A DNA stretch of 33,734 bases from Apopatosoma sp963618495 (GCA_963618495.1 CAVESF010000023.1:1-33734); one strand, 5' to 3'. Counted from the stretch's first letter, positions 23,525 to 31,607 are shown. The notes: generated from the letters alone by a model not told the origin. Numbers and translations: made by a program.

Positions 23525-25209
23525 ATTTATTTAAAAAATACGATGAAGATATCATAGCCTATGACACAGCCGAGCTGCGTGAAAAAAGTGTCGCTTTTCT
23601 TCTGCGTGAGGCGAAAATAGCGCGTGCGGATACCGACAGCTACTGGCAGAGGATGGCGAATTATTACGGCGGCGCACACGACACGGCAAAGCAGACGGGC
23701 GATTTTCTCGCTCAGACGGAACTTCCGTGGGAGCCGGCGACCGTGCCGGACGCCTATCTCCATGTGGAGAGCCAGATAGAGGCGAAAATTCCCGATTTTG
23801 AATTTTCCGCGAGAAACGGCGACGAGGCGGACATGGCAAAGGCGAGAGAAAGCGTCGTCCGCTACATCTGCGACAGAAACGAACTGGAGATAAAGAACTC
23901 CGTAAACGAGCGCAGGCTCGGGATAATGGGAAGCGCAGTATGGAAGCTCGCACTGACGACGGGCGAAAACGGCACCGACGAGATAGCGATAGAAAATCCC
24001 TCCCCCGAGGATATCTATCCCGACCCGAACAGCACAAGCGTAGACGGTTGCGAATACATCGGCTATACATATAAGCTCAGCCGCCTTGCCGCACAGCGCA
24101 TTTTTGCCGATGACCTTGCGCTCATGGAGACGAGCATAGACAGGATTCTTTCAGAGCGCGATTCCGAACTCGGCATAGAGACGGATATTTGCTCCTCCGA
24201 TGCCGCGCCGCTTATCGATGTGACGGAATGGTGGTTCCGCCAGCCCTACGACGGTTCGTGTTCCTGCGAAACAGTGGACGCGGCGGGAAATATAACGACG
24301 GTGACATACGATTATCGCGCGGGAGATGTCGCACTCTGCATCCTGCTCTGCGGCAGGGAGGTGCGCTATATCCCGAAATTCTGGAATAAGACCTCCTGCA
24401 CTCATTATCCGTTCGTTATATACAGCCGTATAATGAGCGACAACAGCATCTGGGGCAGAAGCGAAATCGAGGCGGTATTGCCGCTCATCGATGCCGCCGA
24501 CAGGCAACTTGCTTTTGCACAGCTCAATACTGCGTTCTTTGCAAACGACATTCTGCTCTATGAGGAAAATGCTTTCGCGCCCGACAGCTATCCGCAGAAT
24601 CATCCCGGCGCTGTCTGGAAGCTTCGCCCGGGCATGATAGACAAGGTTTCCCGCCTCGGCGGGCTCGCGGGCGACAGCACTGTTCACTACGAGATAGCGG
24701 ACAAATACCGCGCACTGATGAAAGAAGCACTCGGAAATTACGATTTCATGCAGGGCGACAGCACTACACATGTTACAACCGCAACGGGACTCGCGCTTCT
24801 CAGCGATTTCGCGGGCAAGCGCGTAGCCGCAAAGCAGGTCTGCAAAAAGGCGGGCTTTGCGAGACTTTATCGACTGCTCGACTATTTTGCACTTGAGGTT
24901 TACAGCCATGAGCAGCTCGCGGCTATCGGCACGGGTTGCGAGGGCGTCTTTGAAAGATGCGACCACTGCATGGAGCTTCTCGGATATATCCCGACGGTGG
25001 ATGTGAAGATAAACATAGGCGACGGACTGGAAAACTCGCGCTCGTTTACGATATCGGCGATTTCCGAGCTGATGAAAACCGAGATAACAGAGGAAAATTA
25101 CCCGATAGTCCGCGCGTATATCGAGACGCTCGGCATACCCTACGGCGCCGAAATATGCGAAAAACTCGACGAGAGATTTGCAAAAGCAGGAGAGGAGAAA
25201 GAAGCATGA
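23521..25209 (+). CDS. Portal protein, P22-like
   Basis: A 562-residue capsid-vertex portal. Start 23521 is chosen because it forms an ATGA overlap with the terL stop and has GAAAGG upstream; an in-frame ATG at 23455 lies inside terL. Recognisable stretches: the N-terminal YWQRMANYYGG helix, LPWEPATVPDAYLHVESQIEA, and the wing region with NPSPEDIYPDP, typical of P22-type portals. The C-terminal half has many helices (EVYSHEQLAAI, SFTISAISELM). Place between terL and scaffold is standard. Confidence 0.87.
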   Translation: MNLFKKYDEDIIAYDTAELREKSVAFLLREAKIARADTDSYWQRMANYYGGAHDTAKQTGDFLAQTELPWEPATVPDAYLHVESQIEAKIPDFEFSARNGDEADMAKARESVVRYICDRNELEIKNSVNERRLGIMGSAVWKLALTTGENGTDEIAIENPSPEDIYPDPNSTSVDGCEYIGYTYKLSRLAAQRIFADDLALMETSIDRILSERDSELGIETDICSSDAAPLIDVTEWWFRQPYDGSCSCETVDAAGNITTVTYDYRAGDVALCILLCGREVRYIPKFWNKTSCTHYPFVIYSRIMSDNSIWGRSEIEAVLPLIDAADRQLAFAQLNTAFFANDILLYEENAFAPDSYPQNHPGAVWKLRPGMIDKVSRLGGLAGDSTVHYEIADKYRALMKEALGNYDFMQGDSTTHVTTATGLALLSDFAGKRVAAKQVCKKAGFARLYRLLDYFALEVYSHEQLAAIGTGCEGVFERCDHCMELLGYIPTVDVKINIGDGLENSRSFTISAISELMKTEITEENYPIVRAYIETLGIPYGAEICEKLDERFAKAGEEKEA

Positions 25210-26120
25210 ACGAAAACGAATTGAAAATCGAAAACAGTGCCGATGCAACCGCCTTGGCCGATATAAACGAAGAAAAGTCGCCTGCCGCCGAGGATGAAAG
25301 CGGCATGGAATCCGAAAACTCCGCAGAGGTGAGCAAAGCAGCCGATGATGCGGAGAATAATCCCGATGATAATACTTTTTCTGCAGCAGAAGAAACGGGA
25401 AAGGCAGGCGAGCCGATCGTCTGCGCGGCGCAAGCCGCGCGGAAAGAATCCGCGCACGAAAATCCCGATGGCTACGGCGAGGTGACGGAGACGAAGCCTT
25501 TTGTCCCCGAGGAAGTGAAGCCTGCGAGATTTGTATCTCCCGCAAAGGCATGGAGCTGCGGAAGAGACATAACAGGTTCTTTTTCATCCGACTCGGCGAA
25601 AGCCGAATCGGATGAAAACGGCGATGGGGAAAGCACCGCCCAACCCGATGCCGACTCTGCCGCGAAGTCAGATGGGAATGATTTCAAATCCGCAATCGGA
25701 ACTGGCGGCGCGGACAGCCGCAACGAGGAGTTTTCCGAAGGCGTCTCTGCCGTCGGCGATGATGACGGCTATGACGGCGGAGGAGCGACGGACGAAAAAG
25801 GACTTTTCACAGAGCCGTCGGAAAGCACTGCGCCGCTCACGGAAGATGAAACGCGTGCCGTCGTGACAAATCCGATGTTTGCGCTTTTTGCGAGAGGGAA
25901 GAGTCAGCCTTTTGACGAGATATGCCGTGATTTTATGAAGATGACGGCGGGCGCGCGCAATGTGGGAAGCCGCAGAATGATCACTCCTGCGGGTTCATCT
26001 GCTGTGAACAGAGATGTTGCGCTCTCGGACAGGCAACGCAAGCTGGCGCGAGAATACGGCATGTCCTACAGGGAATACTACGAGCTCATCAACGGCATAC
26101 CGTCTAAATTATACAAATAA
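25206..26120 (+). CDS. Probable scaffold protein
   Basis: A 304-residue protein between portal and capsid, the usual scaffold position. Residues 1-220 are acidic, low in hydrophobics and probably disordered (Glu, Asp, Ala, Ser-rich). The C-terminal 90 residues are ordered and more basic, ending in the helix-turn-helix-like LSDRQRKLAREYGMSYREYYELING. In P22 a basic C-terminal helical hairpin of the scaffold grips the coat protein, so the layout fits. There is no protease motif. ATGA overlap with the portal gene. The coding strand contains two strong hairpins annotated separately. Assignment is by position and composition rather than homology. Confidence 0.68.
   Translation: MNENELKIENSADATALADINEEKSPAAEDESGMESENSAEVSKAADDAENNPDDNTFSAAEETGKAGEPIVCAAQAARKESAHENPDGYGEVTETKPFVPEEVKPARFVSPAKAWSCGRDITGSFSSDSAKAESDENGDGESTAQPDADSAAKSDGNDFKSAIGTGGADSRNEEFSEGVSAVGDDDGYDGGGATDEKGLFTEPSESTAPLTEDETRAVVTNPMFALFARGKSQPFDEICRDFMKMTAGARNVGSRRMITPAGSSAVNRDVALSDRQRKLAREYGMSYREYYELINGIPSKLYK
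25423..25440 (+). other. GCAA-capped hairpin inside the scaffold gene
   Basis: Perfect 7-bp G/C stem (25423-25429 and 25434-25440) closed by a GCAA tetraloop, a GNRA loop. It lies in the disordered-region coding sequence. Confidence 0.7.
25581..25618 (+). other. GAAA-capped 17-bp hairpin inside the scaffold gene
   Basis: Arms 25581-25597 and 25602-25618 pair over 17 bp with a single mismatch around a GAAA (GNRA) tetraloop. A stem this long inside a reading frame is not explained by the encoded protein (FSSDSAKAESDENG region). It may be an RNA signal, an inserted palindromic element, or a chance product of composition. Confidence 0.8.
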
Positions 26121-26131
26121 ATAATCTAAAT

Positions 26132-26194
26132 ACAAATGTATAAAACAAAATAACAGGTGTATAAAACTCGATAACAAATGTATAAAACGTAAAA
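26132..26194 (+). repeat. Three 21-bp tandem repeats before the capsid gene
   Basis: Three units start at 26132, 26153 and 26174. Units 1 and 3 begin with the same 15 bp, ACAAATGTATAAAAC; unit 2 has ACAGGTGTATAAAAC. The period of 21 bp puts them on one helix face. The stretch is strikingly A/T-rich against its surroundings. Options: operator array, promoter region, iteron-like site, or leader RNA element for capsid expression. Confidence 0.88.
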
Positions 26195-26216
26195 TAAGAA
26201 AGGAAACATATAGCAA

Positions 26217-27146
26217 ATGAATGATATTTACACATGGTCAAGTGACCTCTATCCTATAGTAAAGAAAAGCTTTGACGAAAGATACAATTCCAGAATGAAC
26301 ATCATCGGCAGTGTCGCCGGCATAGTAAAGCAGGACTCGCTCGAATATTCCTCACAGAATATAGGCGGCTACGGCGCACTCCAGAAGTATACCGACAATA
26401 CTCTCACATATGCCGACACGACAGGCACATTCGAGACAAAAATAAAACCCGATGAGCATACGCTTGCTCTGCCGGTTTCTTTCAAGAGCATCAAAAACAA
26501 CTCTGTCGAGGAGGCAAGAAAAATAGGCATACGCCTTGCGGATTCCGCCTATATGACGGTACTCAGCGCGTTCTATAATTTCTTCTCGACGGCGAGAACC
26601 ACAAGCTGCTACGACGGCGTGGCTGTTGCCAATGCCAGCCATCTCGTAAAGAAAGGCGGCACCACGAAATTCTCCAACATCATGACAAGCGCGCTTTCTT
26701 TGAGTGCCATCTGTGACGCGCAGGAGCAGGCAAACGGCTTTGTGACGGCGGATGGTCTGCCTTTCCTCTCAAACTTCGACCTGCTTCTCGTAAGCCCCGA
26801 ACTTGAGGAAACGGCAAAATCCATCTGCGGCGCCGATGCCCGCGTATGCCCTCAGTCAAATCCAGAGACGGGACTCGGCGCAAACCCCGCGTATGGCATG
26901 AGATACATGGTAATAGGCGGCGCCTCCACAAAGTTTGCCGCTACCGAATGGGCTGTCGCCGACAGTACTCTCCTCCGCGAGGTATTCAAACTCGTCTATA
27001 TAACCGAGCCTACCGTGCTTGTTTCTCCCAGAGAAAACCCGCTTGTATGCGACTATATCGCATATGTGGACTTTGCTTTCGGCATCTCCGATGTGAGACC
27101 TATCATCTTTGCAAAGCCTGCTCCCGCAAGCGAAGAGGATTATTGA
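26217..27146 (+). CDS. Major capsid protein
   Basis: A 309-residue protein placed after portal and scaffold. Features of HK97-fold capsid proteins are visible: an N-terminal arm and helix (SSDLYPIVKKSFDERYNSRMNII), long beta stretches with a central ADTTGTFETKIKPDEHTLALPVSFKS, a DGVAVANASH loop like that of Mu gpT-type heads, and a C-terminal domain ending near VRPIIFAKP. AAGAAAGG lies upstream with a long spacing of about 13 nt. It is flanked by the 21-bp repeats upstream and a strong hairpin downstream, both likely linked to its expression level. The exact capsid family is not certain. Confidence 0.8.
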   Translation: MNDIYTWSSDLYPIVKKSFDERYNSRMNIIGSVAGIVKQDSLEYSSQNIGGYGALQKYTDNTLTYADTTGTFETKIKPDEHTLALPVSFKSIKNNSVEEARKIGIRLADSAYMTVLSAFYNFFSTARTTSCYDGVAVANASHLVKKGGTTKFSNIMTSALSLSAICDAQEQANGFVTADGLPFLSNFDLLLVSPELEETAKSICGADARVCPQSNPETGLGANPAYGMRYMVIGGASTKFAATEWAVADSTLLREVFKLVYITEPTVLVSPRENPLVCDYIAYVDFAFGISDVRPIIFAKPAPASEEDY

Positions 27147-27174
27147 TAACCGAAAATATGTCTTTTTTGAAATT

Positions 27175-27199
27175 GCCGCACCGCTCCATGCGGTGCGGC
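27175..27199 (+). other. G/C-rich hairpin after the capsid gene
   Basis: Perfect 10-bp arms (27175-27184, 27190-27199), loop TCCAT, with no T-run on the plus strand. Likely an mRNA-stabilising or partial-stop structure that raises capsid mRNA relative to downstream genes; it directly precedes the next gene's AAGGAGG. Confidence 0.75.
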
Positions 27200-27212
27200 G
27201 AAAGGAGGGTAT

Positions 27213-27782
27213 ATGACTTTAGCAACTATATGCGATAAGATAAGCTTTCTTCTCGAAACCGATATTTTCGCGCCATGCGTCGACGCGGCGGGCGAAGAGA
27301 GCAAGCTTGACGCCGCCATGATAAAAAGTGTAGATATGGCACTGCGCAAAATAGCGCGCGATACGAAATGTCTGCGCAGGGAAGCGACGCTGACTTTCTC
27401 TGCGGGAAGCGACGGAAAATTCAGCGCCGAAATGCCGGACGGTCTTTTTGCCATAGAGAGCGGAGACGGCATATATGCCTGCGATGGCAGGCTTTTTTCG
27501 GACAGCGCAGGAACTTATACTTTTGTATATTATGCATATCCGACTGCGGTGACGGGCGATACGGCGAGCACATACGAGCCTGAGCTTGACGACTATGCCT
27601 GCGATGCAGCCGCATATGCCGCAGCGGCTGAATTATGCGGCAGGCTCTATCCGGGCGACAATGCGCGATATATGCGCCTGATGACGGAATATGACGACAG
27701 GATGGTGTGTCTCTATGAAAAGAACATCAAAAATACACTCGGTTCTCTTTTTTCAGCCGGCAGAGGAGTGATTCGCACATGA
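27213..27782 (+). CDS. Probable head-completion/adaptor protein (P22 gp4-like position)
   Basis: A 189-residue protein directly after the capsid gene. It has helical ends (MTLATICDKISFLL; LCGRLYPGDNARYMRLMTEYDDRM) and a beta middle (EATLTFSAGSDGKFSAEMPDGLFAIE). That helix-beta-helix layout and position are common to ring adaptors that plug onto the portal. I do not recognise a specific family with certainty. AAGGAGG at about 27202-27208; ATGA overlap with the next gene. Confidence 0.65.
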   Translation: MTLATICDKISFLLETDIFAPCVDAAGEESKLDAAMIKSVDMALRKIARDTKCLRREATLTFSAGSDGKFSAEMPDGLFAIESGDGIYACDGRLFSDSAGTYTFVYYAYPTAVTGDTASTYEPELDDYACDAAAYAAAAELCGRLYPGDNARYMRLMTEYDDRMVCLYEKNIKNTLGSLFSAGRGVIRT

Positions 27783-29629
27783 GCAAAAACGGGAAATTCG
27801 TATCGGAAAAATACGCTGTTTTCGAGAATGCGGAAAACGCCGTGCGCACTTTCACGCTCGGCAATTTTGACGGCGGCGTCAGTTTCTGCCGCAATGCCGG
27901 CTCTGATGCCTCTGTGCTTATACTGAATATGATAGGCGACAGCGGCAGGCTATGCTCGCTTGCGGAGCCGTGCGCCGCCACGCTTGATGCCGCGACCGCA
28001 CAGGTGTTCACGGCGCTCGGCAGTACTGTCATCCGAAAGCATTGCCGCGGCGACGGAGCAGACCTGCTGCTATTTGGCAAAAGCATCGTTATCCGCCTTG
28101 CTTCGGGCGTTTTCAGGGCTTACAGGGATAAGCTCTCAAGCACGGCAAACGCGGTATTTTTCCGCGAAGGCATTTTTTATGTGACCGATGGGAACATCCT
28201 TTACAAAGTTTCCGCATACGACGGCGGCATTACAGAGGCATCACCGAAGATTCCTATGCTTTATAGTGATGTCGATGCCGACGGAACCGCGCTCGGCTCG
28301 CCGGACGAGGCTATAAACATTTTCACGGATGAGGTCGCATTTAAATACCAGACAACGGCAAAAACATATTTCAATACGCCGTGGAATGTGGCTGTTGACG
28401 GGAGCAGTATCAGGGTGAAAAATCCGAGCGGAGCATATCTTTCGACTTCCGACTATACCGTGACGACATCAAATACCGGTTACCGCGTGACGCTGAACAC
28501 CGCCGCGACGACGGGCGGCTATACGCTTTATTGCAGGTTGGCGACGGGGAGCAAGAGCATTTCGCTCTATACGCTCAATGCCGCAAGAGCCGTATTCTGC
28601 AATATGAATCCGTATCTGACCGAGAATATATCGGAGACTTCATACGATACGGTGCTTTGCGGCTACGGCGTGCCGTCAGAGCCGAGAATGATTTATTTCT
28701 ATAAGTTGAACACATCTGCGCTTTATCTCCCCTGCGATGGCATGACGGGCAAAAATCTGCCGTATAAAATAAGCGGGATTCTGCCGTATTACGGCGGCTA
28801 TCTCGCGCTGACGGAATATGCCGTATACAGGCTCGACATAAGCGCGGACGGCACGGCAGGAGAGAGCAATGCGACACTGCTGAAAAGCGATTTCGGTTGC
28901 GATATGCCGGGGAGCGCCGTCGCTTTCGACGACAAAATAATCTTCGGAAACTCGAAGCGCGGCATTTTCTGCTTTGACAGATACGGCATCGGCGAGCGCG
29001 ATACAAACAGAAAAATATCGGAAAATATCGAGCGGGGCGACTACGGATTTTTCTCCTGTACGGAGACGGAACGCAAAACCGCCAAGGCGGATTTCTGCGG
29101 CGGACTGTATGTTCTGGCGGTGGGCGCAAAGACATATATATGGAATTATTTTGCCCATGCGCCCTCAGCAACTTCGGACTCCGAGAAAAACGAAAAGGAG
29201 CACATCTGGTATCTGCGCACGGACATGAGCGCACGCGAAATTTTATGCTCGGCGGGCGATGAGATAAACTATATCCCGACGGTCGGCTCGACTCCGATGA
29301 TTGCCTCGATGAGGCATGACTGCGCGAGTGCATCAAGCAATTTATACAGCAGTATAACAACTGATTTATCCGCATCGGGCAAGGAAAAAGTGGTTACGGG
29401 CATTCGCATATATGCGCGCTCGGCGGGAAGCTTTAAACTTTCGCTTCGATATGACGGCGTATCGTCGCCCGATGTTTATACTGCGGAAAATACGGGCGGC
29501 TACGGCACGATAAAGAGTTATCTCATCCGCCCTTTCCGCAGGAGATTCAACTATTTTTCCATTGAGATTTCTTCTGAAAATCCAATCGTGATAGACAGGG
29601 TGATGATAGATTATATTGCCGTGAAATAG
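27779..29629 (+). CDS. Probable tail-hub/DNA-stabilisation protein, P22 gp10-like
   Basis: A 616-residue protein rich in beta strands. It has repeating blade-like segments (VFFREGIFYVTDGNILYKVSAYDGG, ILPYYGGYLALTEYAVYRLDIS, VAFDDKIIFGNSKRGIFCF, FCGGLYVLAVGAKTYIW) suggesting a beta-propeller. In P22-type virions gp10 is a propeller protein below gp4 that seals packaged DNA, which matches the gene order here. The C-terminal domain (about 530-616) looks like a separate beta sandwich. It lacks any tape-measure or baseplate character, supporting a short-tailed particle. Confidence 0.65.
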   Translation: MSKNGKFVSEKYAVFENAENAVRTFTLGNFDGGVSFCRNAGSDASVLILNMIGDSGRLCSLAEPCAATLDAATAQVFTALGSTVIRKHCRGDGADLLLFGKSIVIRLASGVFRAYRDKLSSTANAVFFREGIFYVTDGNILYKVSAYDGGITEASPKIPMLYSDVDADGTALGSPDEAINIFTDEVAFKYQTTAKTYFNTPWNVAVDGSSIRVKNPSGAYLSTSDYTVTTSNTGYRVTLNTAATTGGYTLYCRLATGSKSISLYTLNAARAVFCNMNPYLTENISETSYDTVLCGYGVPSEPRMIYFYKLNTSALYLPCDGMTGKNLPYKISGILPYYGGYLALTEYAVYRLDISADGTAGESNATLLKSDFGCDMPGSAVAFDDKIIFGNSKRGIFCFDRYGIGERDTNRKISENIERGDYGFFSCTETERKTAKADFCGGLYVLAVGAKTYIWNYFAHAPSATSDSEKNEKEHIWYLRTDMSAREILCSAGDEINYIPTVGSTPMIASMRHDCASASSNLYSSITTDLSASGKEKVVTGIRIYARSAGSFKLSLRYDGVSSPDVYTAENTGGYGTIKSYLIRPFRRRFNYFSIEISSENPIVIDRVMIDYIAVK

Positions 29630-29630
29630 G

Positions 29631-29659
29631 TTGACACGAGGCGAAAAAAATGATAGAAT
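29631..29659 (+). promoter_or_regulatory. Internal promoter for the tailspike gene
   Basis: TTGACA (29631-29636), exact 17-bp spacer, TAGAAT (29654-29659), immediately after the preceding stop. It has no SOS-like box, so the tailspike could be made without induction of the rest. Confidence 0.78.
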
Positions 29660-29660
29660 A

Positions 29661-29681
29661 TCTCCGAAAACAAATCGGAGG
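29661..29681 (+). promoter_or_regulatory. Hairpin covering the tailspike ribosome site
   Basis: CTCCGA (29662-29667) pairs with TCGGAG (29675-29680), which includes most of the GGAGG ribosome site at 29677-29681, with a 7-nt loop. In a short transcript from the adjacent promoter this stem is almost the whole leader, so translation would be damped or switchable. Confidence 0.65.
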
Positions 29682-29689
29682 TTTCTGAT

Positions 29690-31015
29690 ATGGCAGATTA
29701 CTATATTGACCTTAACTGCGGAAGCGACGAAAACGACGGGCTTTGCGCAGAAAAACCGAAAAAGACCCCTGCCGCGGTCAAAGCCGAGGCAGGGGATAAA
29801 GTCTATATAAAGAGAGGCGGCTTTTGCCGCGGCGGGCTTTCGCTCTGCTCCGGCACGCCGGACTCTCCCGTGGAATATCTGACATACGGAGAGGGAGCAA
29901 AGCCGATATTTTCGGGTGCCGTCGATATAAGCGACGTTTCTCTCTGGGAGGATTGCGGCGGCAACATATGGCGGCTCGGGGAAAAGCTTGCAAGCGAGCC
30001 GTGCAATATCATTTTCGACGGCGGAAAGTCCTGCGGCAATATGCGTTGGGAATATGACGAACTGAAAAACGCGGGCGAATGGTATGACGCGGGCGCGGGA
30101 GATACCGCGGCGGGAAAGGAATATTCAGGCTGTCTGTATCTTTACAGCATCGGAAATCCCGCCATGCGCTACGGCAGAATAGAGGCGGCACTCTACGGCG
30201 GCAGGTGGCTTGCGCACGGCTTGAATGTGATACTGCGCGATATCTGCTTCTACGGAAGCGGTGTGCACGGTTTTACGGGCAAGCCGAGAAATACTTCGCT
30301 TTATTCCTGCGAATTTCGGTTTATCGGCGGCTGCGTCTGGAACAGAGAGCGGAGGATACGCTTCGGCAACGCGATAGAATTCTGGGATATCGCGGAGAAC
30401 TGCACGGTGGAAAACTGTCTTTTTCATAATATTTACGATTCCTGCGTGACGCATCAGGGCGGCAGGGATGTCACGCCCGCCCAAAATGTGCGCTTTGTCG
30501 GAAATCTTTTTTCCTGCTACGGGATGGCGGCATACGAACAGCGCGACCGCATGCCGGTGAATACCGATTTCTGCGGCAATATCTGCATCGGCGCGGGCGA
30601 TGGCTTTGCACCGCAGGGAGAAAAGCCGCCGAGAAATTCCGAGATTTATCCTATGCCGATGGGACATCATCTCTTCCTCTGGCGCATAGAAAATCCCTCG
30701 GAGGGCGGCTCGCTTACCGTGAGCGGGAATGTTTTTGATTCGGCACCTGTGGGTGCCGCGATATTCTCTCTTGCTGACGCGACGGCAGAGCGGCAACTGC
30801 ACATAGACGGAAACGAATATGATTTTTCCCGCATGATGCTCATTTCGCGCATCGGCGGCAGGGAATATGTGCCTGACGAATATGGAAAATACATCGCCGA
30901 AACGGGACATGACGGGAAGAGCGCAAAGAGCGCAGATATTTCCCGCGCTATTGCCGCATTTGAGAAGAGAAGCGGCTGTGACGCTTCGGATGTGCGCGAA
31001 TATTTCGGGCTGTGA
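29690..31015 (+). CDS. Right-handed beta-helix protein, probable tailspike
   Basis: A 441-residue protein opening with YYIDLNCGSDENDGL..KPKKT, the start typical of secreted or phage parallel beta-helix proteins. Helix-like rungs follow (NVILRDICFYGSGVHGFTG, ENCTVENCLFHNIYDSCVTHQGG, VRFVGNLFSCYGMAAYEQ, VSGNVFDSAP). Such folds are used by tailspikes and polysaccharide lyases that bind or cut surface glycans. No signal peptide, which fits a virion protein better than a secreted enzyme. It is the last gene of the cassette. An enzyme active site cannot be assigned. Confidence 0.72.
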   Translation: MADYYIDLNCGSDENDGLCAEKPKKTPAAVKAEAGDKVYIKRGGFCRGGLSLCSGTPDSPVEYLTYGEGAKPIFSGAVDISDVSLWEDCGGNIWRLGEKLASEPCNIIFDGGKSCGNMRWEYDELKNAGEWYDAGAGDTAAGKEYSGCLYLYSIGNPAMRYGRIEAALYGGRWLAHGLNVILRDICFYGSGVHGFTGKPRNTSLYSCEFRFIGGCVWNRERRIRFGNAIEFWDIAENCTVENCLFHNIYDSCVTHQGGRDVTPAQNVRFVGNLFSCYGMAAYEQRDRMPVNTDFCGNICIGAGDGFAPQGEKPPRNSEIYPMPMGHHLFLWRIENPSEGGSLTVSGNVFDSAPVGAAIFSLADATAERQLHIDGNEYDFSRMMLISRIGGREYVPDEYGKYIAETGHDGKSAKSADISRAIAAFEKRSGCDASDVREYFGL

Positions 31016-31018
31016 ACG

Positions 31019-31048
31019 AAAAACCGTCGATAAAAGTCGACGGTTTTT
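31019..31048. terminator. Bidirectional terminator ending the capsid cassette
   Basis: Perfect 12-bp arms (31019-31030, 31037-31048) with loop TAAAAG, A-run on the left and T-run on the right, 3 nt after the tailspike stop. It also serves the converging Nudix gene. Confidence 0.93.
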
Positions 31049-31066
31049 CATGCTCGTTTATCGTAT

Positions 31067-31531
31067 TCATTTATATTTCGGTACGCCGTCCCATGCCTTG
31101 CCGTCCCATTCGAAGAAAAGCTCGGCATATTTATCATCAAAAAACATGGGGAGGTAATATCTGAAATTCATCGATAGATTCGGTGCGCTTTGCAGAGACT
31201 CGCGCGATATCCAGAAGCATCTGCCCTCGTGGGTCGGTTTGCAAAGCTCTCCGCTGTGTACTTTCGTGCGGAAAAGGAACTCAAGATACCGCTCGCCGCT
31301 CTTCGCCGCCCAGTGCACTATGCCGCATGGCTCGAGCGCGGAGATGTCAAGTCCGGTTTCCTCTTTTGCCTCGCGCACGGCGCTTTCGTATATGCTCTCT
31401 CCCGTCTGAACCTTGCCGCCGGGGAATGTTATCCCGCCCCAGTCGGGATGGATTTTATCGAGCGCGAGAACCTCGCCGCTGTCGTTATATATCATCACCA
31501 TATTGACGATTTTTACTTTTGCTTCGCTCAT
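31067..31531 (-). CDS. Nudix hydrolase
   Basis: A 154-residue hydrolase of nucleoside-diphosphate-linked compounds. The Nudix box spans 39-61 (Gly39, Glu45, then REAKEETG) with all catalytic acids present. The preceding GGITFPGGKV and overall length resemble the 8-oxo-dGTP/MutT-like subgroup, but the substrate cannot be fixed from the box. It lies between the phage-like cassette and thrS on the minus strand, with thrS terminator sequence upstream, so it probably has its own promoter; the palindrome at 31543-31558 lies 11 nt before its start codon. Confidence 0.88.
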   Translation of the reverse strand: MSEAKVKIVNMVMIYNDSGEVLALDKIHPDWGGITFPGGKVQTGESIYESAVREAKEETGLDISALEPCGIVHWAAKSGERYLEFLFRTKVHSGELCKPTHEGRCFWISRESLQSAPNLSMNFRYYLPMFFDDKYAELFFEWDGKAWDGVPKYK

Positions 31532-31542
31532 AGTTTCACCTT

Positions 31543-31558
31543 ATATACAATTGTATAT
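31543..31558. promoter_or_regulatory. 16-bp palindrome before the Nudix gene
   Basis: Perfect palindrome of 8+8 bp centred on ACAATTGT. It abuts the terminator of thrS and precedes the Nudix start, so it may be an operator or part of a promoter. No clear -35/-10 pair was found. Confidence 0.45.
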
Positions 31559-31596
31559 TATGGAAAAGCCTTGCTGTGGCAAGGCTTTTCCATAAT
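31557..31596 (-). terminator. Terminator hairpin of thrS
   Basis: Perfect 17-bp arms (31557-31573, 31580-31596) with loop CTGTGG, 11 nt after the thrS stop. The following minus-strand sequence is only moderately U-rich, but the stem is very strong. Confidence 0.82.
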
Positions 31597-31607
31597 GCGA
31601 GATTTTA

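Noticed and set aside
24151..25587. A 478-residue minus-strand frame over portal and scaffold
   Set aside because: Arg/Leu/Ser-rich composition and no start signals; the plus-strand portal gene has ATGA overlaps on both sides.
21269..31048. attL/attR repeats bounding the capsid cassette
   Set aside because: Comparing the sequence left of 21443 with that right of 31048 by eye gave no convincing direct repeat, and no integrase lies in or beside the cassette. A proper self-alignment could still reveal a short one.
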